Shown one piece after another: positions 31,372-34,166 of a stretch of DNA of 34,166 bases; position 1 is the stretch's first letter; each line of letters begins with the position of its first letter. This DNA comes from an uncultured Bacteroidota bacterium. GTDB lineage: Bacteria; Bacteroidota; Bacteroidia; Flavobacteriales; Flavobacteriaceae. The stretch lies in contig CACJHI010000017.1 of the NCBI GenBank assembly GCA_902593165.1, forward strand, positions 1 through 34,166, in the 5' to 3' direction. The position numbers were made by a program, and so were the translations under genes. The notes under the pieces were generated by a model. It was not told the origin of the DNA. It worked only from the letters and a program-made list of their open reading frames with translations, and did no database searches.

Positions 31372-32922
31372 GTGAAAAAAGAATTGATTATAAGGTCAAA
31401 TTCAAATGCTGTTGATTTTGCAATGCTTAATGAGGGTAGACTTATTGAGTTAGACAAAGAAGTAGGTAAAAACAAATTTTCTGTAGGTGATATTTTTGTT
31501 GCAAAAATACGAAAAACTATTCCTGGACTTAATGCTGCATTTGTAAATGTGGGGCATGAAAAGGATGGGTTTTTACATTATCATGACTTAGGACCTAAAT
31601 TATTATCATTATCCAAGTTTGTAGATCAAATTGACTCTAAAAAAGTAAAATCTTTTTCATTTAGTAAGTTTGATTTTGCAAAGGATATTCCAAAGAATGG
31701 TCTTATTAAAGATTGTCTAAAAGCAAAGCAGACAACTTTAGTACAAATTATTAAAGAACCTATATCAACCAAGGGGCCAAGATTAAGCTCTGAAATTTCA
31801 TTAGCAGGTAGGTATATGGTTTTGATTCCCTTTTCAGAGAGAATCTCAATTTCACAAAAAATTAAAAGTCAAGATGAAAAGAAAAGGCTAAAGACCTTAG
31901 TAAAGAATATTAAACCAAAAGGTTTTGGTGTAATAATTCGAACAGTAGCAAAAAATAAATCCGTAAGTGAGCTCGAGGGAGATCTTAAAGATTTAATTTT
32001 GAGATGGAAAAGGCTATGTATAAATTTTAGTAAGTCTGATTCATATCCAACAAAAATCTTAGGAGAAATAAATAGGACGACATCAAAACTAAGAGATGTA
32101 TTTGATGATTCATTCTCCAATATATATCTAGATGACCCAAATTTACACAGCGAAATTAAAGAGTATATTAAGCTGATTGCTCCAGGAAAATCATCAATTG
32201 TTAAACTCTATAAAGGAGTAACTCCTATTTTTGAAAAATATGGAATTGAGAGACAAATTAAATCTTCATTTGGAAGAACCGTCTCCATGCAAAAAGGAGC
32301 ATATCTAATAATAGAACATACAGAAGCTCTTCATGTTATTGATGTTAATAGCGGAAACAGATCAAATAAATCAAAAACACAAGAGGAGACTGCCATGGAA
32401 GTTAACTTAATTGCGTCTGCTGAAATAGCAAGACAATTAAGACTTAGAGATATGGGAGGAATTATAGTTGTAGATTTTATAGATTTAACTAAACGAGAAA
32501 ACAGAAAAAAGTTGTTTGATCACTTTTGCGCAGAAATGGCAAAAGATAGAACAAAGCATAAGATTCTTCCACCAAGTAAATTTGGATTAATACAGATTAC
32601 AAGGCAGAGGGTAAGGCCTGAAATGAATATTAAGACAAAAGAAGCAAATCCAAATAAAGGATTAGAAGTGGAAGCACCTATTTTACTGGTTGACAAAATT
32701 AACACAGAACTTAGCAGAATTGTTAAGAATTCGCGTTACAAGAAAGGAGCAATATACATTCATGTTCACCCATTTGTAGCAGCGTATATAAATAAAGGTC
32801 TATTCTCATTCAAAAATAAGTGGAGCTTACAGTATAAAAGAATAATTAAAGTTATTCCTAGAGACTCTTACTTATATCTTGAATATAATTTAACAAATAA
32901 TAGATCAAAAATTTTAAAATAA
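31372..32922 (+). CDS. rng: Ribonuclease G/E family endoribonuclease
   Basis: 516 residues. An S1-like N-terminal region (PGLNAAFVNVGHEKDGFLHY, 51-70) precedes the catalytic core: RLSSEISLAGRYMVLIP (137-153), the 5' sensor region, HVIDVNSGN (321-329) with Asp324 and IIVVDFIDL (364-372) with Asp368, the two metal-binding aspartates. The CPxC Zn-link of proteobacterial RNase E/G is absent; no cysteine occurs after residue 388, which fits the Bacteroidota branch. No long RNase E-type C-terminal scaffold exists. Cleaves single-stranded AU-rich RNA and matures rRNA. Start is GTG at 31372 (KKELIIRSNSNAVDFA is the family N-terminus). Preceded by a structured leader and followed by a terminator. Confidence 0.93.
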   Translation: MKKELIIRSNSNAVDFAMLNEGRLIELDKEVGKNKFSVGDIFVAKIRKTIPGLNAAFVNVGHEKDGFLHYHDLGPKLLSLSKFVDQIDSKKVKSFSFSKFDFAKDIPKNGLIKDCLKAKQTTLVQIIKEPISTKGPRLSSEISLAGRYMVLIPFSERISISQKIKSQDEKKRLKTLVKNIKPKGFGVIIRTVAKNKSVSELEGDLKDLILRWKRLCINFSKSDSYPTKILGEINRTTSKLRDVFDDSFSNIYLDDPNLHSEIKEYIKLIAPGKSSIVKLYKGVTPIFEKYGIERQIKSSFGRTVSMQKGAYLIIEHTEALHVIDVNSGNRSNKSKTQEETAMEVNLIASAEIARQLRLRDMGGIIVVDFIDLTKRENRKKLFDHFCAEMAKDRTKHKILPPSKFGLIQITRQRVRPEMNIKTKEANPNKGLEVEAPILLVDKINTELSRIVKNSRYKKGAIYIHVHPFVAAYINKGLFSFKNKWSLQYKRIIKVIPRDSYLYLEYNLTNNRSKILK

Positions 32923-32930
32923 AAATTACC

Positions 32931-32966
32931 AAAAAACCGTTTAGAAATTCTAAACGGTTTTTTTTA
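32931..32966 (+). terminator. Intrinsic terminator after rng
   Basis: Arms AAAAAACCGTTTAG and CTAAACGGTTTTTT with a 5-base loop (32945-32949) and a T tract. It ends 10 bases before the recX start, so recX needs read-through or a promoter overlapping this hairpin. Confidence 0.9.
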
Positions 32967-32975
32967 TATTATACT

Positions 32976-33425
32976 ATGGAGAGTTCTGTAAAAAAGAAAA
33001 TCGAATATTTTTGTGCATATCAAGAAAGATGTCACTCCGATGTTATTAATAAACTTAACAAACTTGGAGTTTTTGGTGATCAAGTAGATGAATACATCTG
33101 CTACTTAATTGATGAAAATTTTTTATCAGAAACAAGATATTCAGAGGCATATGTTAGAGGCAAGTTTAATAATAACAACTGGGGTCGTGTTAAAATTATT
33201 AGAGAACTTAAGTTGAGAAATATTTCTGAATGGAATATTAACAATGCTTTACTTCAAATAGACGATTTGGAATATGAAAAAAAACTAGATAAAATTTGTG
33301 AGAAGCAAATTCAACAAATTAGCGGGACTTCGTCTGAAGCAAAAAATAAGATAATTAGGCGCCTAGCTCAAAAAGGTTGGGAAACTGAATTAATAATTAA
33401 ATGTCTCAATCGACCAATAAAGTAA
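32976..33425 (+). CDS. recX: RecX-family regulator of RecA
   Basis: 149 residues, the usual RecX length. Three-helix repeats are visible; family motifs are ENFLSETRYSEAYVRGKFNNN (the 47-67 region), WGRVKIIRELKLRNIS (69-84) and RRLAQKGWETELI (128-140). RecX binds in the groove of RecA filaments and dampens recombination and SOS activity. recA is not in the window. The last 20 bases overlap the end of the convergent atpC gene. It follows the rng terminator closely, so its promoter is unclear. Confidence 0.88.
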   Translation: MESSVKKKIEYFCAYQERCHSDVINKLNKLGVFGDQVDEYICYLIDENFLSETRYSEAYVRGKFNNNNWGRVKIIRELKLRNISEWNINNALLQIDDLEYEKKLDKICEKQIQQISGTSSEAKNKIIRRLAQKGWETELIIKCLNRPIK

Positions 33426-33681
33426 CTTGATTATTATTCATTTCAACAGTACCAGAATCAATGTCAAGTATTGTTTCCTTATCAGTATATTCAAATTTAT
33501 CTTTAACCCCCTCCTCAATAGAAATTTTACCTATAATTTTAACCTTACCTTTTGTAAGAGTTGATACAATAGGAGCATGGTTATTAAGCACCTGAAAGTC
33601 TCCGTAGGTTCCAGGAAAAAGAATTGATTCTACTTCTCCTTTGAATAAAGTTTTCTCTGGTGATATTATTTCTAGGTACAT
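33406..33681 (-). CDS. atpC: F1 ATP synthase epsilon subunit (short form)
   Basis: 91 residues, only the N-terminal beta-sandwich: MYLEIISPEKTLFKGEVES, FPGTYGDFQVLNNHAPIVS (22-41), then strands to VTLLVD. The C-terminal two-helix domain that inhibits ATPase in other bacteria is missing, the usual state in Bacteroidota. The subunit links the gamma stalk to the c-ring. It follows atpD with a 2-base gap in the same direction. Its 3' end overlaps recX by 20 bases in convergent orientation. Confidence 0.93.
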   Translation of the reverse strand: MYLEIISPEKTLFKGEVESILFPGTYGDFQVLNNHAPIVSTLTKGKVKIIGKISIEEGVKDKFEYTDKETILDIDSGTVEMNNNQVTLLVD

Positions 33682-33683
33682 TC

Positions 33684-34166
<483 letters not shown>

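Overview
This window looks like chromosomal DNA of a marine-type member of the Flavobacteriia (Bacteroidota). The evidence is the low G+C (roughly one third by eye), Bacteroidota -7 promoter boxes (TAnnTTTG), many lipoproteins and Tat or Sec cargo, a GldE homologue, an HU / 29-aa basic protein / RNase G locus, and an F1 epsilon subunit without its C-terminal helices. No rRNA, tRNA, insertion sequence, prophage or CRISPR array was seen. Coding density is high and no gene-free stretch exceeds 300 bases.

Layout. (1) 1-4452: the 5' part of an exported M20-type amidohydrolase, a Rieske-type oxygenase, then a divergent three-gene operon (Tat-exported Rieske lipoprotein, cytochrome b561-like membrane protein, YceI) and a convergent secreted esterase. 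(2) 4511-8011: a run of small exported proteins, namely one internally duplicated alpha/beta-barrel-like protein, three NTF2/SnoaL-like lipoproteins and a RidA-family lipoprotein, plus one small unknown gene. (3) 8116-12638: two tandem outer-membrane DUF5916 proteins. (4) 12755-14214: a DUF4956 / DUF2490 / 58-aa membrane protein operon on the minus strand. (5) 14302-20393: a Tat-exported PLP enzyme and, on the plus strand, a Kazal-type lipoprotein, an indoleamine 2,3-dioxygenase family protein with a TTG start, a small exported protein, a third DUF5916 protein and a lipoprotein. (6) 20422-23481: a minus-strand operon in the order tesB, surface-type nuclease lipoprotein, PHP phosphoesterase, SET-domain protein. 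(7) 23585-27042: an M16 peptidase pair. (8) 27055-34166: conserved housekeeping genes, eamA-type transporter, gldE, ssb and mutY on minus, HU, 29-aa basic protein, rng and recX on plus, atpC and atpD (partial) on minus.

How the genes may work together. Regions 1, 2, 5 and 6 share a theme of periplasmic or surface chemistry: exported amidohydrolase, Rieske/heme electron carriers, NTF2-fold and RidA-fold lipoproteins, a Tat-loaded PLP enzyme, a surface nuclease, and secreted esterase and phosphoesterase. This suggests a scavenging heterotroph; linking them into one pathway is inference.

I found no recognisable defence or mobile system. The observations most worth a second look are the structured leader of rng (two perfect hairpins plus a boxA-like element), the membrane-anchored RidA, the Rieske/b561/YceI operon, the cluster of NTF2-like lipoproteins, and the CxxC shared by the three DUF5916 proteins.
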